A stretch of DNA of 6,598 nt from Planctomycetota bacterium (lineage in GTDB: Bacteria > JAJVIF01 > JAPKYR01): NCBI GenBank assembly GCA_030673355.1, contig DAOVJF010000151.1, positions 1 to 6,598 on the forward strand, written 5' to 3'. The notes beneath the pieces were generated by a model. That model searched no databases. It was not told the DNA's origin and saw only the letters and a program-made list of their open reading frames with translations. Numbering within the stretch: the stretch's first letter is position 1; every line of letters starts with the position of its first letter. Below, one piece after another: positions 6,125-6,598 of this stretch. The position numbers and the translations under genes are program-made.

Positions 6125-6598
6125 CTATTCCCGCTCTTCTCTCGAAGCGAACGTGACAGTAACAGTAACCTCCAACCCGTCTCTCAGGACAACAATGTCG
6201 ATAGTATCGCCGGGTTCATATTCACCAAGCGCGTATGAATAGCTGTACAGGTCAGTAATTTCGTACTCCCCAAGCCTGATAATCCGGTCACCGCCCATCA
6301 ATCCACCGGCTTCCGCGGGGCTTCCCGGAGTGACTCCAACGATATAAAAACCCTCTTCGGTCGATTCAAAATCTGGAATCGTGCCAAGGTACACACCATA
6401 TGTACCCGTTGAACTGACATCCGTACTGATGGATCCGGATTGAACCCCCCATTCCTGGAAAGTAAGTTTACCGTCCCGATCTGCTACCTGCTCGACAACA
6501 TCATAAACACCCGCGATCACCGATCTGAGCCCCTCGTAGTTGATTCTGTCGGCGTCATCGGATGGACGATTGTAATCTTCATGGATCCCGGAGAAAAA
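6125..6598 (-). CDS. C-terminal part of an M28-family metallopeptidase with PDZ domain (truncated by window edge)
   Basis: Only the last 157 residues are in the window; the frame is open to the right edge, so the start lies outside. The first visible residues, FFSGIHEDYNRPSDDADRIN, match the end of the M28 (aminopeptidase/Zn carboxypeptidase) catalytic domain. After a linker containing DRDGKLTFQEW comes a PDZ domain (about visible residues 66-152): YGVYLGTIPDF, GVTPGSPAEAGGLMGGDRI, LGEYEPGDTIDIVVLRDG. M28-PDZ proteins are typically exported peptidases, but the signal peptide cannot be checked here. A GTG at 6520 could be mistaken for a start giving a 131-residue protein, but the M28 motif upstream shows it is internal. 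The usual H in the family's DYHxPSD motif is Asn here, possibly removing a metal ligand. Confidence 0.85.
   Translation of the reverse strand, partial: FFSGIHEDYNRPSDDADRINYEGLRSVIAGVYDVVEQVADRDGKLTFQEWGVQSGSISTDVSSTGTYGVYLGTIPDFESTEEGFYIVGVTPGSPAEAGGLMGGDRIIRLGEYEITDLYSYSYALGEYEPGDTIDIVVLRDGLEVTVTVTFASREERE

Noticed and set aside
6125..6520. A standalone 131-residue PDZ protein starting at GTG 6520
   Set aside because: The frame continues upstream with a clear M28 motif, so the GTG is an internal valine codon.

Overview
This 6.6 kb window appears to be bacterial chromosome of moderate G+C, from a Gram-negative-like organism. The basis is a type IV pilus/type II secretion inner-membrane platform protein, an RmlB-type sugar nucleotide dehydratase, and an M28 peptidase carrying a C-terminal PDZ domain. 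That last architecture is one I associate with deep-branching lineages around the FCB group (Zixibacteria, Latescibacteria and Krumholzibacteria-like genomes). This placement is inference from gene content only; no rRNA or other marker is present. No mobile element, CRISPR array or tRNA was recognised.

Layout: 1-459 has no convincing gene but contains several good stem-loops and an orphan purine-rich Shine-Dalgarno-like tract; it may encode a structured RNA. Positions 460-3020 hold a compact four-gene minus-strand operon, in transcription order lemA, a divergent lemA-like gene, a membrane-anchored TPM-domain protein with a Gly/Ser tail, and a soluble TPM-domain protein with a zinc ribbon. The gaps are 3, 17 and 3 nt. 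Positions 3098-3126 are a textbook intrinsic terminator that ends the next minus-strand gene, a PilC/GspF homologue (3165-4406). A 273-nt divergent intergenic region follows, with a good promoter for plus-strand rmlB (4680-5699) and a weaker one, marked by helically phased direct repeats, for pilC. rmlB converges on a minus-strand DUF302 gene (5721-6104), which follows the 3' part of an M28 peptidase-PDZ gene (6125 to beyond 6598).

How the genes work together: LemA and TPM-domain proteins are neighbours in many bacteria, and here the pairing is doubled, with two LemA-type and two TPM-type proteins. One TPM protein appears exported and membrane-tethered with a cytoplasmic zinc ribbon and low-complexity tail; the other appears cytosolic. 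This suggests an envelope-associated complex with parts on both membrane faces, but its biochemical role is not established. The pilC, rmlB, DUF302 and peptidase genes look like independent housekeeping or envelope functions and not parts of one pathway.

Most worth following up: the doubled LemA/TPM operon, the possible structured RNA at the left end, the pilC upstream repeats, and an apparent His-to-Asn change at the last metal-ligand position of the M28 peptidase.
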